Shown: positions 1-8,646 of the stretch, in pieces | How positions within the stretch are numbered: the stretch's first letter is position 1 | How the letters are laid out: each line of letters begins with the position of its first letter | Source of the DNA: Lacibacter sp. H375 | GTDB taxonomy: Bacteria > Bacteroidota > Bacteroidia > Chitinophagales > Chitinophagaceae | DNA length: 64,000 nucleotides | Reading direction: 5' to 3' | Assembly: GCF_037892425.1 (NCBI RefSeq) | Contig: NZ_JBBKTT010000001.1 | Span: forward strand, 3,348,001 to 3,412,000 | Notes under the pieces: generated by a model | Seen by the model: the letters and a program-made list of their open reading frames with translations, nothing else | What the model was told of the DNA's origin: nothing | The model's database searches: none | Made by a program: the position numbers and the translations under genes

Positions 1-591
1 AAAGGCAAGCTCATTCAATCAGTACCGGGCAGAGATATGTGGAATGCAATTGATCCCAATCTTATTGTTGATGAAAACAATGTGCCTTGGCTCAGCTTCG
101 GTTCTTTCTGGAATGGAATGAAATTGCTGAAACTAAATACTGATCTCATCTCTATTGCTCAGCCGGAACAATGGCATACAATCGCATCACGGCCACGAAC
201 ATTTGGAACTGCAGATACATCGGCAGGAGATGCGGCCATTGAAGCGCCGTTCATTTTTAAGAAGGGGGACTTCTACTTCTTGTTCGTTTCATGGGACTAT
301 TGTTGTCGTGCGGAAAAAAGCGATTACAAAGTAGTAGTTGGCAGAAGTAAAACGGTTACCGGTCCTTATCTTGACAAAAATAATGTTCCGATGACAGCTG
401 ATGGCGGATCGTTGGTAGTAGAAGGAGATACAAAAGAATGGTTTGGCGCAGGACACAATTCAGTTTACAGCTTTGGCGGGAAAGATTATATCATTTATCA
501 CGGATACGATGCATTAGATCGGGGTCGCTCAAAACTATTAATTAACCAACTGGAGTGGGATAGCCAAGGCTGGCCATTTTTAAAGCAATAA
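1..591 (+). CDS. GH43 arabinanase-like enzyme, 3' part only
   Basis: This is the C-terminal portion of a glycoside hydrolase family 43 enzyme cut by the window edge. The frame is open from base 1, so the Met codon at 37 (RDMWNAIDP) is internal and not the start. The IDP motif just after it carries the Asp expected to tune the pKa in GH43. The IEAP motif near codon 80 carries the Glu expected to be the general acid. GHNSV near the end is also typical of the arabinanase branch. The general-base Asp would lie upstream of the window. GH43 arabinanases cut alpha-1,5-arabinan outside or in the periplasm. The pentose phosphate genes that follow fit an arabinose-feeding locus (inference). The exact substrate cannot be fixed from this fragment. 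Confidence 0.85.
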   Translation, partial: KGKLIQSVPGRDMWNAIDPNLIVDENNVPWLSFGSFWNGMKLLKLNTDLISIAQPEQWHTIASRPRTFGTADTSAGDAAIEAPFIFKKGDFYFLFVSWDYCCRAEKSDYKVVVGRSKTVTGPYLDKNNVPMTADGGSLVVEGDTKEWFGAGHNSVYSFGGKDYIIYHGYDALDRGRSKLLINQLEWDSQGWPFLKQ

Positions 592-775
592 AGCTCATCT
601 GAATAAGTTTGAGAATCTACTCTTGATAGAATCTTTGGAATAGCTGCAAAAAAGTCTATTACAAAGAAGTGTATAACGTAAAGGCTGCCGCCAGTACGCT
701 ATATTAACGACAAAAAAATATCAAACGGAATCGAAATATAAATTTTACGTCAACTACTTTAACCTCCACAACAAC

Positions 776-1429
776 ATGAAATTTTTTATCGACACAGCTA
801 ATTTAGCACAAATCAAAGAAGCAAATGAACTCGGCATACTGGATGGTGTTACCACCAACCCTTCGTTAATGGCGAAAGAAGGAATTACCGGAGATGCAGC
901 TATTCAAAATCATTACAAAGCCATTTGTGAAATAGTGGATGGTGATATTAGTGCAGAAGTAATTGCAACTGATTATGCAGGCATAATTGCAGAGGGAAAA
1001 GTGTTAGCCGCTTTGCATCCAAACATTGTTGTAAAAGTTCCCATGATTAAAGATGGTATTAAAGCCATTAAATGGTTTTCGGATAATGGAATCCGAACAA
1101 ATTGCACATTGATTTTTTCTGCTGGACAAGCCATACTTGCTGCAAAGGCCGGAGCTACTTATGTCTCTCCGTTTGTAGGTCGAATTGACGATAGCGGTTG
1201 GGATGGTATGCAATTGATTCAACAGATTGCCAACATTTATGCTGTTCAGGGATTTGAATCAGAGATTCTTGCTGCATCAATCCGTAATGCGAATCATATC
1301 ATTATTGCAGCTGAAATGGGTGCACATGTTTGTACTTGTCCTTTAGATTCTATTCTGGGTTTATTAAAACATCCGTTAACAGATATTGGATTGGCGAAGT
1401 TTTTAGAAGACGCAAAAAAAATGTCATAA
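776..1429 (+). CDS. tal: Transaldolase, TalC/FSA-like small type
   Basis: The 217-residue protein matches the short transaldolase/fructose-6-phosphate aldolase family, starting FFIDTANL and continuing DGVTTNPSL. The Schiff-base lysine is K87 in VVKVPM. The diagnostic position in SPFVGRIDD is Phe133, as in true transaldolases; FSA enzymes have Tyr in the matching APYVNR motif. Transaldolase activity is therefore favoured over fructose-6-phosphate aldolase activity (inference from family knowledge). The enzyme moves a dihydroxyacetone unit between sedoheptulose-7-phosphate and glyceraldehyde-3-phosphate in the cytoplasm. Its stop lies 3 bp before the transketolase N-subunit start, so the three genes form one operon. 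They sit directly downstream of an arabinanase-like gene, which suggests they serve pentose catabolism. Confidence 0.93.
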   Translation: MKFFIDTANLAQIKEANELGILDGVTTNPSLMAKEGITGDAAIQNHYKAICEIVDGDISAEVIATDYAGIIAEGKVLAALHPNIVVKVPMIKDGIKAIKWFSDNGIRTNCTLIFSAGQAILAAKAGATYVSPFVGRIDDSGWDGMQLIQQIANIYAVQGFESEILAASIRNANHIIIAAEMGAHVCTCPLDSILGLLKHPLTDIGLAKFLEDAKKMS

Positions 1430-1432
1430 GCT

Positions 1433-2299
1433 ATGCAAATTCAAAACTTAAAAGAAATCGCTTCGCAAGTACGTCGTGATATTGTACGGATGGTACATGC
1501 CTGCCAGTCGGGGCATCCGGGTGGCTCACTAGGTTGTGCAGACCTTGTAACTGCATTGTATTTTAAAGAAATGATGATCGATGAATCACGGGGAAAGGAT
1601 GGGTTTCTGCAATTCTCACGGGCAGGGGTAGGCGAAGATCAGTTCTTTTTGTCTAACGGTCATATCTCGCCCTTGTTTTATTCAGTATTGGCACGGCGTG
1701 GATACTTTGCCGTTAGTGAGCTGGCTACGTTTAGAAAAATCAATTCACGTTTGCAAGGTCATCCTGCAACACATGAACACTTGCCAGGTATCCGCATTGC
1801 GTCGGGCTCATTGGGTCAGGGACTGTCGGTAGCTGCCGGGGTTGCTTATGCAAAAAAACTAAAGAAAGATACTACAACCGTTTTTGTATTAATGGGAGAT
1901 GGTGAGCAACAGGAAGGACAGATTTGGGAGGCTGCACAGTTTGCACCACATTATAAACTGGATAACCTGGTTGCAATTGTAGACTGGAATAATCAACAGA
2001 TCGACGGCCCTACAGAAAAAGTAATGAACAATCGTGATATAAAAGCAAAATACGAAGCATTCGGATGGGCAACGATTGATCTGCATGATGGCAACGATCT
2101 GCAGCAGGTTACAGATGCTTTAGCCAAAGCAAGATTGCTGGAAGGGAAGGGTAAACCGATTGTTATTTTAATGAAATCGGAAATGGGTTTTGGTGTTGAT
2201 TTTATGATGCACACGCATAAATGGCATGGTACAGCACCCAATGATGAGCAGCTTGCAAAAGCACTGGAGCAATTACCCGAAACCTTAGGCGATTATTAA
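1433..2299 (+). CDS. Transketolase, N-terminal (TPP-binding) subunit
   Basis: This 288-residue protein is the N-terminal half of a split transketolase. It has SGHPGGSLG (residues 26-34) with the conserved His. The thiamine-diphosphate motif begins GDGEQQEG near residue 153 and ends with NNQQIDG about 30 residues later. A single-chain transketolase is about 650 residues, so the partner encoded 18 bp downstream is needed to make a complete enzyme. Together they move two-carbon units between pentose, heptose and triose phosphates in the non-oxidative pentose phosphate pathway. Expression is probably from a promoter upstream of the transaldolase gene, because only 3 bp separate the two. No unusual residues were seen. 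Confidence 0.95.
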   Translation: MQIQNLKEIASQVRRDIVRMVHACQSGHPGGSLGCADLVTALYFKEMMIDESRGKDGFLQFSRAGVGEDQFFLSNGHISPLFYSVLARRGYFAVSELATFRKINSRLQGHPATHEHLPGIRIASGSLGQGLSVAAGVAYAKKLKKDTTTVFVLMGDGEQQEGQIWEAAQFAPHYKLDNLVAIVDWNNQQIDGPTEKVMNNRDIKAKYEAFGWATIDLHDGNDLQQVTDALAKARLLEGKGKPIVILMKSEMGFGVDFMMHTHKWHGTAPNDEQLAKALEQLPETLGDY

Positions 2300-2317
2300 A
2301 AATTAACTACTACAAGA

Positions 2318-3271
2318 ATGAAAAAGTATATATACACAGAAAAAAAAGATACAAGATCCGGTTTTGGTGCAGGCATGGCGGAATTAGGGAAACTTAATCC
2401 AAATGTTGTTGCACTGTGTGCCGATCTTGTTGCTTCATTGAAACTTGATGCGTTCATCAAAGAAAATCCCGGCCGATTTGTTCAGTGCGGAATTGCTGAA
2501 GCAAACATGATTGGTGTTGCCGCAGGTTTGGCTGTTTCTGGATATATTCCGTTTGCTACAACATTTGCAAATTTCGGTTCGGGAAGAGTGTACGATCAGA
2601 TCCGCCAGAGTGTTGCGTATTCGGGCACGAATGTAAAAATTGCAGTATCGCATGCGGGATTAACATTGGGTGAAGATGGTGCAACACATCAGATTCTGGA
2701 AGACTTAGCGATGATGCGTGCAATGCCGGAAATGACAGTGATCAATCCATGCGATTATAATCAAACAAAAGCGGCAACCATTGCTTTGGCTGAACATGTT
2801 GGCCCGGCATATTTACGTTTTGGCCGTCCGGTAGTTCCTGTATTTACAGATGCCCATCAAAAATTTGAGATCGGTAAAGCGTGGATGGTGAACGAAGGAA
2901 AAGATGTGAGCATTATTGCAACCGGTCATTTGGTGTGGGAAGCAATTCTTGCAGGCGAACTGTTAGAAAAAGAAGGGATTGATGCAGAGATCATCAACAT
3001 ACATACAATTAAACCACTCGATGAAGAAGCCATACTGAAATCGGCAGCTAAAACAAAATGTGTGGTTACTGCAGAAGAGCATCAATTGAATGGAGGCTTG
3101 GGTGATGCCGTTTGTCAATTGTTGAGTCGTAATGCACCAACACCTGTTGAAATGATTGGTGTAAATAATTCGTTTGGTGAAAGCGGAACACCTGCCCAGC
3201 TAATGGAAAAATATGGTTTAAATGCAGCTAGCATTGTGGAGAAGGTAATGAAGGTAATGAGCCGAAAATAA
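2318..3271 (+). CDS. Transketolase, C-terminal (pyrimidine-binding) subunit
   Basis: The 317-residue protein is the second half of the split transketolase. It contains the pyrimidine-binding domain with the catalytic Glu61 in CGIAEANMIG, which activates the thiamine cofactor, and the ATTFANF segment after it. The second half is the transketolase C-terminal domain, with GHLVWEAILAGELLEKEGI and ITAEEH-like motifs (VVTAEEHQLNGGLGDAV). It resembles 1-deoxyxylulose-5-phosphate synthase and pyruvate dehydrogenase E1-beta in fold. The neighbouring N-subunit and transaldolase make transketolase the clear choice. It is the last gene of the operon; a 696-bp stretch without genes follows. Confidence 0.95.
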   Translation: MKKYIYTEKKDTRSGFGAGMAELGKLNPNVVALCADLVASLKLDAFIKENPGRFVQCGIAEANMIGVAAGLAVSGYIPFATTFANFGSGRVYDQIRQSVAYSGTNVKIAVSHAGLTLGEDGATHQILEDLAMMRAMPEMTVINPCDYNQTKAATIALAEHVGPAYLRFGRPVVPVFTDAHQKFEIGKAWMVNEGKDVSIIATGHLVWEAILAGELLEKEGIDAEIINIHTIKPLDEEAILKSAAKTKCVVTAEEHQLNGGLGDAVCQLLSRNAPTPVEMIGVNNSFGESGTPAQLMEKYGLNAASIVEKVMKVMSRK

Positions 3272-3511
3272 TTTTTGAATTCTAAATAATGGGTTTATGA
3301 GTAACAAAGCCTCATATTTGATTGGGTTAATTACTGATCAGATTTCGTTCGAACCCTTATTTTGAACAGAGCAAACAGTGAAGAACTTGCTTCATCGGTT
3401 TTTTATTATCTCCGTTGGAAAAGCAGTTTTACAAAAACATGAAGTTCGAACCGAAAGAGTTAATAAAATATTCAGTGAAATCGCAGAACAGGCAAACGTT
3501 TCGGTGGAAAT

Positions 3512-3577
3512 AAAAATGGCGATTCATAAAAGAATCGCCAAAAATCTACTCTTGTGCCCGGGACTAGATTCGAACCA
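3512..3577 (-). pseudogene. tRNA 3'-end fragment plus hairpin terminator
   Basis: Read on the minus strand, bases 3577 to 3554 give GGTTCGAATCTAGTCCCGGGCACA-like sequence: a T-loop (TTCGAAT) with a partly wobble-paired stem, then an acceptor-type 3' strand CCCGGGC and discriminator A. No matching GCCCGGG 5' strand, D-arm or anticodon arm is present in the bases before it, so the gene is not intact. The acceptor strand would suit a class II (Leu-type) tRNA, which is inference. Past its 3' end lies TGGCGATTC/GAATCGCCA (3512-3520 and 3527-3535), a 9-bp hairpin followed by T5 on the minus strand, as expected of a tRNA terminator. Tail-only tRNA fragments are typical scars of integration at tRNA genes. 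Confidence 0.5.
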
Positions 3578-3631
3578 ATACTAAAATTGTTCCAGTAATT
3601 TTCTCCTATGTTAATTTATTATACTACGGTT

Positions 3632-3775
3632 TTTGTAGATATGAGACGCTAGAGAAATCAAGCGAAACAAATGAACGATGTTTCACTGAAGAGCGGGTTT
3701 AAAAAAAATATTATAAGATACTTATTTGATTGTGAGCGGTTCTTGCATTAAAGTTTGAATCCTGACTCGGTCGCA
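3632..3775 (+). repeat. 144-bp dispersed repeat, copy A
   Basis: This stretch matches 34148-34290 in the same orientation. Over the 40 bases starting at 3662 (GCGAAACAAA...) 38 are identical, and over the last 26 bases (AAAGTTTGAATCCTGAC...) 24 are identical; the middle is more diverged. A short stem GAAAC/GTTTC is conserved near the start. The 3' end looks like a degenerate tRNA T-arm and acceptor end (TTTGAATCC then CGGTCGCA). After it, CGCAAC (3772-3777) could pair with GTTGCG further on, ahead of a T7 run. Its function is unknown; it may be a decayed RNA gene or an integration scar. Confidence 0.7.
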
Positions 3776-3967
3776 ACCCTGGCTTTCTGCAAAACCGCAT
3801 TCCAAGTTGCGTGGAGTTTTTTTATATCCCTAACCTCCGACTGAATTCCATTTCTGTCATTCATTTGACAGTGCTCCAGTTAAATATCAAAACTAACTCT
3901 ATTCTGTAATTCAACCGACAGCATCTTCGCATACACAACTATTTCTTTGTACTTCAAAAAAAGAAGT

Positions 3968-4945
3968 ATGCGAATAGTTAAAAAGCCTGTGGCTGTTGAG
4001 CAGGCCATCAAAGAAAAACGTATTGAAGAACGTGTGATCAGTATTGTATTTACATTGACAATGTTGCTGATCGGTTTGTTTGTTAGTATTAGCAGTCATG
4101 CACAAAAGCAAAACGGTAAATACTTTAATAATGTAGATGCAAGTGGCGTGATCCTCGATGGTTATGATGCTGTGGCGTTCTTTACAGATAATAAACCAGT
4201 AAAGGGAAATGCAGCCTTTCAGTTTAACTACCAGGATGCAGTTTATTATTTTGCTTCGCAGGAACACCTCGATCTGTTTAAAGCTGATCCTGAAAAATAC
4301 AAACCGCAATTTGGCGGATGGTGTGCTTATGCCGTTTCATTAGGCCGTATTGCACCAATTGATGTGAATACATTCTCGATTGTAAATGGTCGATTATTTA
4401 TTCAGCACAACCAACGTGCAGTAAATGGTTGGAACAAAGATGTGCCGTCGAATATTATCCTTGCTGATAAATACTGGCCAAATGTAGCAGCCCATCACGG
4501 TAAACAAATTACGACCGATGAAGAAAAACAGTATTACAATAATACAGACAAAGATGGTGTGATCATGGATGGGTATGATCCTGTTGCTTACTTCACCGAT
4601 AAAAAAGCGGTGAAAGGCTCATCTGAATTTTCAGCCCGTTATAATGGTGCTACTTTCTATTTCACATCACAGCAACATGCAGATATGTTTAAAGAGCATC
4701 CTGATATGTTTGCGCCTTTATATGGTTCGTTCTGCGGTTATGCAATGGCGTTTGCAAGACGAAGACCTGTTAATCCTGAGTATTGGAATATTGTTGATGG
4801 TCATTTGATATTGCAACATTCAAAAGGAGCATGGGAGCTATTTAATAAAGACATTCCTAAGTTCAAAGCCGAAGCTGATGTAAAATGGCCGCCCATCAAA
4901 GAACAAAATGCAGGTAAGAAAGTGAAATATGACAAACCTGTTTAA
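3968..4945 (+). CDS. Membrane-anchored protein with two YHS-type domains
   Basis: The ATG at 3968 is chosen over a TTG 21 bp upstream, giving 325 residues. An N-terminal membrane segment spans roughly residues 23-44 and ends SSHAQ, so it is either a signal peptide or an anchor. The rest is an internal duplication of a YHS-like domain. DGYDAVAFFTD (64-74) repeats as DGYDPVAYFTD (201-211), and GGWCAYAVS (116-124) repeats as GSFCGYAMA (253-261), each keeping one Cys. YHS domains are linked to metal or heme handling and redox proteins, but this secreted subfamily has no settled function. The next gene (GlcG/HbpS-like) starts 24 bp downstream, so a shared role at the cell envelope is likely (inference). 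Confidence 0.8.
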   Translation: MRIVKKPVAVEQAIKEKRIEERVISIVFTLTMLLIGLFVSISSHAQKQNGKYFNNVDASGVILDGYDAVAFFTDNKPVKGNAAFQFNYQDAVYYFASQEHLDLFKADPEKYKPQFGGWCAYAVSLGRIAPIDVNTFSIVNGRLFIQHNQRAVNGWNKDVPSNIILADKYWPNVAAHHGKQITTDEEKQYYNNTDKDGVIMDGYDPVAYFTDKKAVKGSSEFSARYNGATFYFTSQQHADMFKEHPDMFAPLYGSFCGYAMAFARRRPVNPEYWNIVDGHLILQHSKGAWELFNKDIPKFKAEADVKWPPIKEQNAGKKVKYDKPV

Positions 4946-4969
4946 TCGCCTCATCAAAAAACAATCAAT

Positions 4970-5437
4970 ATGAAAAAGATCATTGTATTCCTGTTCGCTG
5001 TATGCGCTGTAACAATTACAAATGCACAAGTAACGCAACACAATATTTCACTGGAATCGGCAAAGCTGATCGTAACAGAAGCAGTGAACTTTGCAAAATC
5101 GGTAAATGCGCCTGGTGGTGCGATTGCCATCGTTGATAATGGCGGCAATCTTGTGTACCTCGAACGGTTGGATGGAACGTTTGCAGCAGCAAGTGAAGTG
5201 GCAACAAAAAAAGCAAATACTTCTGCATTATTCAAAGCACCTTCTTCACGACTTGAAAATTCAATCAACGGTGGACGAGGTGCATTAATCACTGTTGGAC
5301 ATACATTTCTGCAAGGTGGTATTCCCATTCTTTTTGAAGGACAGGTGATCGGTGCAATTGGTGTAAGCGGAAGTGCCAGTGCTCAACAGGATGAAGATAT
5401 TGCCAACGCTGGCGCAAAAATCAAGCTTAGTAAATAA
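4970..5437 (+). CDS. Secreted GlcG/HbpS-family protein
   Basis: This 155-residue protein begins with a signal peptide (MKKIIVFLFAVCAVTITNAQ) and continues as a compact GlcG/HbpS (DUF336) domain. Family features are APGGAIAIVDNGGNLVYLERLDG in the first half, then GRGALITVGHTFLQGGIPI and the glycine-rich GQVIGAIGVSG near the end. Members include HbpS, a secreted heme-binding and redox-sensing protein, and GlcG of the glycolate operon, whose role is unclear. Heme or small-molecule binding in the periplasm is therefore possible but unproven. It sits between a tandem-YHS protein and an SMP-30 lactonase, with 10 bp to the latter, in what looks like one operon. Confidence 0.85.
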   Translation: MKKIIVFLFAVCAVTITNAQVTQHNISLESAKLIVTEAVNFAKSVNAPGGAIAIVDNGGNLVYLERLDGTFAAASEVATKKANTSALFKAPSSRLENSINGGRGALITVGHTFLQGGIPILFEGQVIGAIGVSGSASAQQDEDIANAGAKIKLSK

Positions 5438-5447
5438 GAATTGAATC

Positions 5448-7109
5448 ATGAGCAAGATCTACAAAATCATTAAAATACAGATCATCCTGTTTTTATTACT
5501 ACTCATCGGCATTGCTGTGTTTTCGCAGGAAACAAGACAGCTTGCTGTAGATAAGCCGTTTGCCGTTGCTGACCTTAAAACAACTGACGGTGCTGCATTG
5601 CTGAATGCGAAATGGTTTGCACAACCGGCGCATATTGTCAACACTTCCTTTAAACAACCTGGGCCCGGTACCAATGGAGATCAATTAAAATTATATCCGA
5701 CCGGTGCAGCCATTCAAACAAATCAACTACATCCGCAAATAGGTGCAGTTGATTTTGAAAAAGGGTTTAAACCTGTTGCCACAACTGAATTGGAAAACAG
5801 GCAGGGCGCAGGTTTATTTTCTTTTGTTTGGTATAAAACTGAACTTACTATTCCTGCAAGTATTGGTACAACATCAACAAAAGACATGACAGCTGTTTTT
5901 GAAATTACAGTTGATGATTACAGTGAGATATGGGTGAATGGAAAACAACATCAAAGCTTTGGACAAAGTGGTAACGGAGTGATAGCAGGTTACAACACAC
6001 GTAACCGTGTAGTGTTAACCAATCATGCTACAGGAGGAGAAAAATTTGTTATCTACATTCTGGGTATCAATGGAACAATAGGAAAACTTCCAGACAATTA
6101 CATCTGGGTGCGCAATGCAGTTGTTGATTTTTATAAAAACGGATTGCCTGTTAAAAAGGAGTGGGCTGATGTTGGAAAAATTTATACCATCAATCAACAA
6201 CTGAATAAGATCATTACTGCAGGAACCAAAGTTGAGAAAGTAGCAGATGGATTTTCATTTACTGAAGGACCTGTTTGGCATCCCGATGGTTATCTATTAT
6301 TCAGTGATCCCAATACAAATACAATTTACCGTTACGATCCTTCAACACATAATGTAACGGTTTACATGAGTCATAGTGGTTATAGTGGTACAGATATTGG
6401 TGAGTATGGTCAACCAGGCAGCAATGGTTTGGCAATTGATAAAGAAGGACGATTAATTGTTGCACAACATGGTAACCGTCGTATCATTCGTCATGAAAAG
6501 AAAGGACCTGTTACAATATTGGCCGATAAGATTGATGGGAAACGATTCAATAGTCCAAACGATGTTGTGTTGAAAAGTGATGGTACTGTTTATTTTACTG
6601 ATCCACCTTATGGGTTGCCATCTTTCTATACGGACAAGCGAAAGGAAACAGAGTGGCAGGGAATTTATATGATCAAAAACGGGAAAGTACAATTGGTATC
6701 AACTGATCTCGGCGGGCCTAATGGTCTTGCTTTTTCACCCGATGAAAAATATTTCTATGCAACCAACTGGGATATCCGTGATATTCATACAACAAAAACC
6801 ATTTGGCGATACGAGGTGCAGCCCGATGGCACATTAAAGAATGGCAAAGTGTTTTTCGATTTTAATTTTACAGAAGATGAAGAAGCGCTTGATGGGTTAA
6901 AGATCGATAAAGAAGGAAATCTGTTTGTGTCAGCACCGGGCGGTTTATGGATACTGTCTCCCGACGCAAAGATCTTGGGCAAGGTTGTTACGCCTGAACG
7001 TCCCGCAAATATGGCTTGGGGCGATGATGGAAAATCATTGTACATGACGGCACACAGCAGTATTTACAAAATGCGGGTAAACATCGGCGGTAAGTTCAGT
7101 TGGGAATAA
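5448..7109 (+). CDS. SMP-30/gluconolactonase-type enzyme with N-terminal lectin-like domain
   Basis: The 553-residue protein has a signal anchor (residues 9-27), then a ~200-residue domain with a jelly-roll look (ITVDDYSEIWVNGK, YNTRNRVVL) like sugar-binding domains. A six-bladed SMP-30/gluconolactonase propeller runs from about 255 to 545. The likely metal ligands of this family are visible: Glu273 in TEGPVW, Asn371 in FNSPNDVV and Asp482 in LDGLKID. Such enzymes hydrolyse sugar lactones with a divalent metal. The envelope location suggests action on extracellular or periplasmic lactones. A GMC oxidoreductase that could generate lactones lies in the cluster at 15.7-17.3 kb, but a link is only inference. 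The N-terminal domain fusion lengthens it well beyond the usual ~300 residues. Confidence 0.85.
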   Translation: MSKIYKIIKIQIILFLLLLIGIAVFSQETRQLAVDKPFAVADLKTTDGAALLNAKWFAQPAHIVNTSFKQPGPGTNGDQLKLYPTGAAIQTNQLHPQIGAVDFEKGFKPVATTELENRQGAGLFSFVWYKTELTIPASIGTTSTKDMTAVFEITVDDYSEIWVNGKQHQSFGQSGNGVIAGYNTRNRVVLTNHATGGEKFVIYILGINGTIGKLPDNYIWVRNAVVDFYKNGLPVKKEWADVGKIYTINQQLNKIITAGTKVEKVADGFSFTEGPVWHPDGYLLFSDPNTNTIYRYDPSTHNVTVYMSHSGYSGTDIGEYGQPGSNGLAIDKEGRLIVAQHGNRRIIRHEKKGPVTILADKIDGKRFNSPNDVVLKSDGTVYFTDPPYGLPSFYTDKRKETEWQGIYMIKNGKVQLVSTDLGGPNGLAFSPDEKYFYATNWDIRDIHTTKTIWRYEVQPDGTLKNGKVFFDFNFTEDEEALDGLKIDKEGNLFVSAPGGLWILSPDAKILGKVVTPERPANMAWGDDGKSLYMTAHSSIYKMRVNIGGKFSWE

Positions 7110-7127
7110 ACAAATGGTATAAATTGT

Positions 7128-7152
7128 GCCGGGTAATATTGCCCGGCTCATT
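7128..7152 (+). terminator. Hairpin after the lactonase gene
   Basis: GCCGGG (7128-7133) pairs with CCCGGC (7142-7147) around an 8-base loop, 19 bp after the stop of the lactonase gene. The following bases are T-rich but broken (TCATTTATTATT), so termination may be partial. Confidence 0.5.
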
Positions 7153-7172
7153 TATTATTAAAACGAATAATT

Positions 7173-7862
7173 ATGAAAACAGCAATAGTTACAGGTGCTA
7201 CCGGAAATCTTGGTCAGGCCGTAGTAAGAAAATTTATTGAAGAAGGATATTATGTGGTGGGCACTGTTATTCCAAACGATCCTGTGCAATTAGATTTTCC
7301 TGCTCATCAATACGAAGCTGTAACAGTTGATCTTTTAGATGAAGGTGCGGCTTCGGCTTTTGTATCATCAGTTATTGAAGAGCATGGAGCAATTGATGCA
7401 GCTGTATTAACAGTGGGCGGCTTTGCAATGGGTTCTATTGCTGATACGGCATCAGCTGATATTCTAAAGCAATACAAATTAAATTTTGAAACAGTTTATC
7501 ATGTTGCCCGTCCGGTGTTTGTGCAAATGATGACACAAAAAGCAGGACGGATATTTATGATTGGATCAAAACCAGGCTTGTCTGCAGCAAACAGCAAAGG
7601 CATGACAGCTTATGGTCTTGCAAAATCATTGGTTATTCGTTTGGCTGAAATGATGAATGTTGAAGCGAAAGGAACGAACGTTGTAGCAAACCTCGTTGTG
7701 CCCAGCACCATCGATACGCCGCAAAATCGAAAATCAATGCCTGATGCTGATGTCAGCAAATGGGTGAAGGCAGAAGATATTGCCAATATCATTTACTATC
7801 ATAGCAGCGATGAAGGTGCCATACTTCGTGAAACAGTGATAAAAGTTTATGGTAACGGTTGA
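7173..7862 (+). CDS. Short-chain dehydrogenase/reductase
   Basis: The 229-residue protein is a classical SDR with the cofactor motif TGATGNLGQAV at residues 8-18. The active-site tyrosine and lysine are in YGLAK near residue 150. A Rossmann fold fills the whole chain and no extra domains are present. These enzymes reduce or oxidise carbonyl/alcohol groups with NAD(P)H in the cytoplasm; the substrate cannot be read from sequence. A hairpin separates it from the lactonase upstream, so it may have its own promoter. The next gene (CoaB-like) begins 93 bp later on the same strand. Confidence 0.88.
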   Translation: MKTAIVTGATGNLGQAVVRKFIEEGYYVVGTVIPNDPVQLDFPAHQYEAVTVDLLDEGAASAFVSSVIEEHGAIDAAVLTVGGFAMGSIADTASADILKQYKLNFETVYHVARPVFVQMMTQKAGRIFMIGSKPGLSAANSKGMTAYGLAKSLVIRLAEMMNVEAKGTNVVANLVVPSTIDTPQNRKSMPDADVSKWVKAEDIANIIYYHSSDEGAILRETVIKVYGNG

Positions 7863-7955
7863 GTCGACTATTCGATAAATCCTGTTCCCGAATGTATTTC
7901 ATGCGACAGTTTTAATCCAAGGGATCATGAAACTTCGTTTATAATTCTACAATTT

Positions 7956-8636
7956 ATGCTACAAGGGAAAAATATACTTATTACTGCCGGCCCAACCAGG
8001 GAAGCAATTGATCCGGTGCGTTATATCAGCAATCATTCTTCAGGCAAAATGGGATATGCTATCGCTGATGTTTGTTTACAGCAGGGTGCGAATGTTACAC
8101 TTGTATCAGGCCCGGTGTGCATTTCGCTTTCGCATGAAAATTTAACGTTGGTTCAGGTGCAATCAGCCAATGAAATGTACCTGGCTTGTTGCCGTTATTT
8201 TGAAGAAGCAGATATTGTTGTGTTTGCAGCGGCAGTTGCTGACTACCGTCCGGCAATCATTGCACAACAGAAGATCAAAAAGTCAGACGAAGAGTTTTTT
8301 ATCCGCATGGTAAAGAATATTGATATTGCTTATGAGTTTGGACAGATCAAACAATCACATCAACTTTCAGTTGGCTTTGCATTAGAAACAAATAATGAAC
8401 TGCAGCATGCTATCGGTAAACTGGAGAAAAAGAATTTTGATATGGTTGTTCTCAATTCGATGAATGATGCACAGGCAGGATTTGGTTTCGATACGAATAA
8501 GATCAGTATCATCCGTAAAGATCAAACAATGGTTGAATTTGATCTGAAACCAAAGAGTGATGTGGCCATAGATATTGTAGAGGAAGCCGCCAGGCTTTAC
8601 AAAGCCAAAGAGAATTCTGTACGGTCACTTGTTTAA
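7956..8636 (+). CDS. Stand-alone CoaB-like phosphopantothenoylcysteine synthetase domain
   Basis: The 226-residue protein is equivalent to the C-terminal CoaB half of the usual ~400-residue bifunctional CoaBC (Dfp). Visible motifs are TAGPTREAIDPVRYISNHSSGKMG at the start, AAVADYRP near residue 90, and QKIKK soon after; the KIKK-type lysine is needed for ligation in CoaB. FALETN and DMVVLN follow. CoaB joins 4'-phosphopantothenate to cysteine in coenzyme A synthesis. No CoaC flavoprotein half is present nearby, so this is either a separated CoaB or a second copy beside a full CoaBC elsewhere. It ends 10 bp before the convergent stop of the next gene. Confidence 0.85.
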   Translation: MLQGKNILITAGPTREAIDPVRYISNHSSGKMGYAIADVCLQQGANVTLVSGPVCISLSHENLTLVQVQSANEMYLACCRYFEEADIVVFAAAVADYRPAIIAQQKIKKSDEEFFIRMVKNIDIAYEFGQIKQSHQLSVGFALETNNELQHAIGKLEKKNFDMVVLNSMNDAQAGFGFDTNKISIIRKDQTMVEFDLKPKSDVAIDIVEEAARLYKAKENSVRSLV

Positions 8637-8646
8637 TGAAAGAAAT

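Larger units (their letters stand above)
3272..3967. other. Gene-free stretch with tRNA-like scar and repeat copy A
   Basis: No convincing protein gene lies here. The stretch holds a tRNA 3'-end-like fragment on the minus strand with a hairpin behind it, and the first copy of a 144-bp repeat on the plus strand; both are listed separately. An open frame at 3378-3584 is not accepted because its last residues (CPGLDSNQ) are the antisense reading of the tRNA-like fragment. Confidence 0.7.

Noticed and set aside
3378-3584. Open frame of 68 codons downstream of transketolase
   Set aside because: Its end (CPGLDSNQ) is the antisense reading of a tRNA 3'-end fragment, and the rest has no protein-like pattern.
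3632-3775. Intact tRNA gene in the repeat copies
   Set aside because: The T-arm and acceptor-like tail are present, but no matching 5' acceptor strand, D-arm or anticodon arm can be paired in either copy.
4954-5328. 124-codon frame opposite the GlcG-like gene
   Set aside because: It is a reverse-strand shadow of a gene with clear family motifs.
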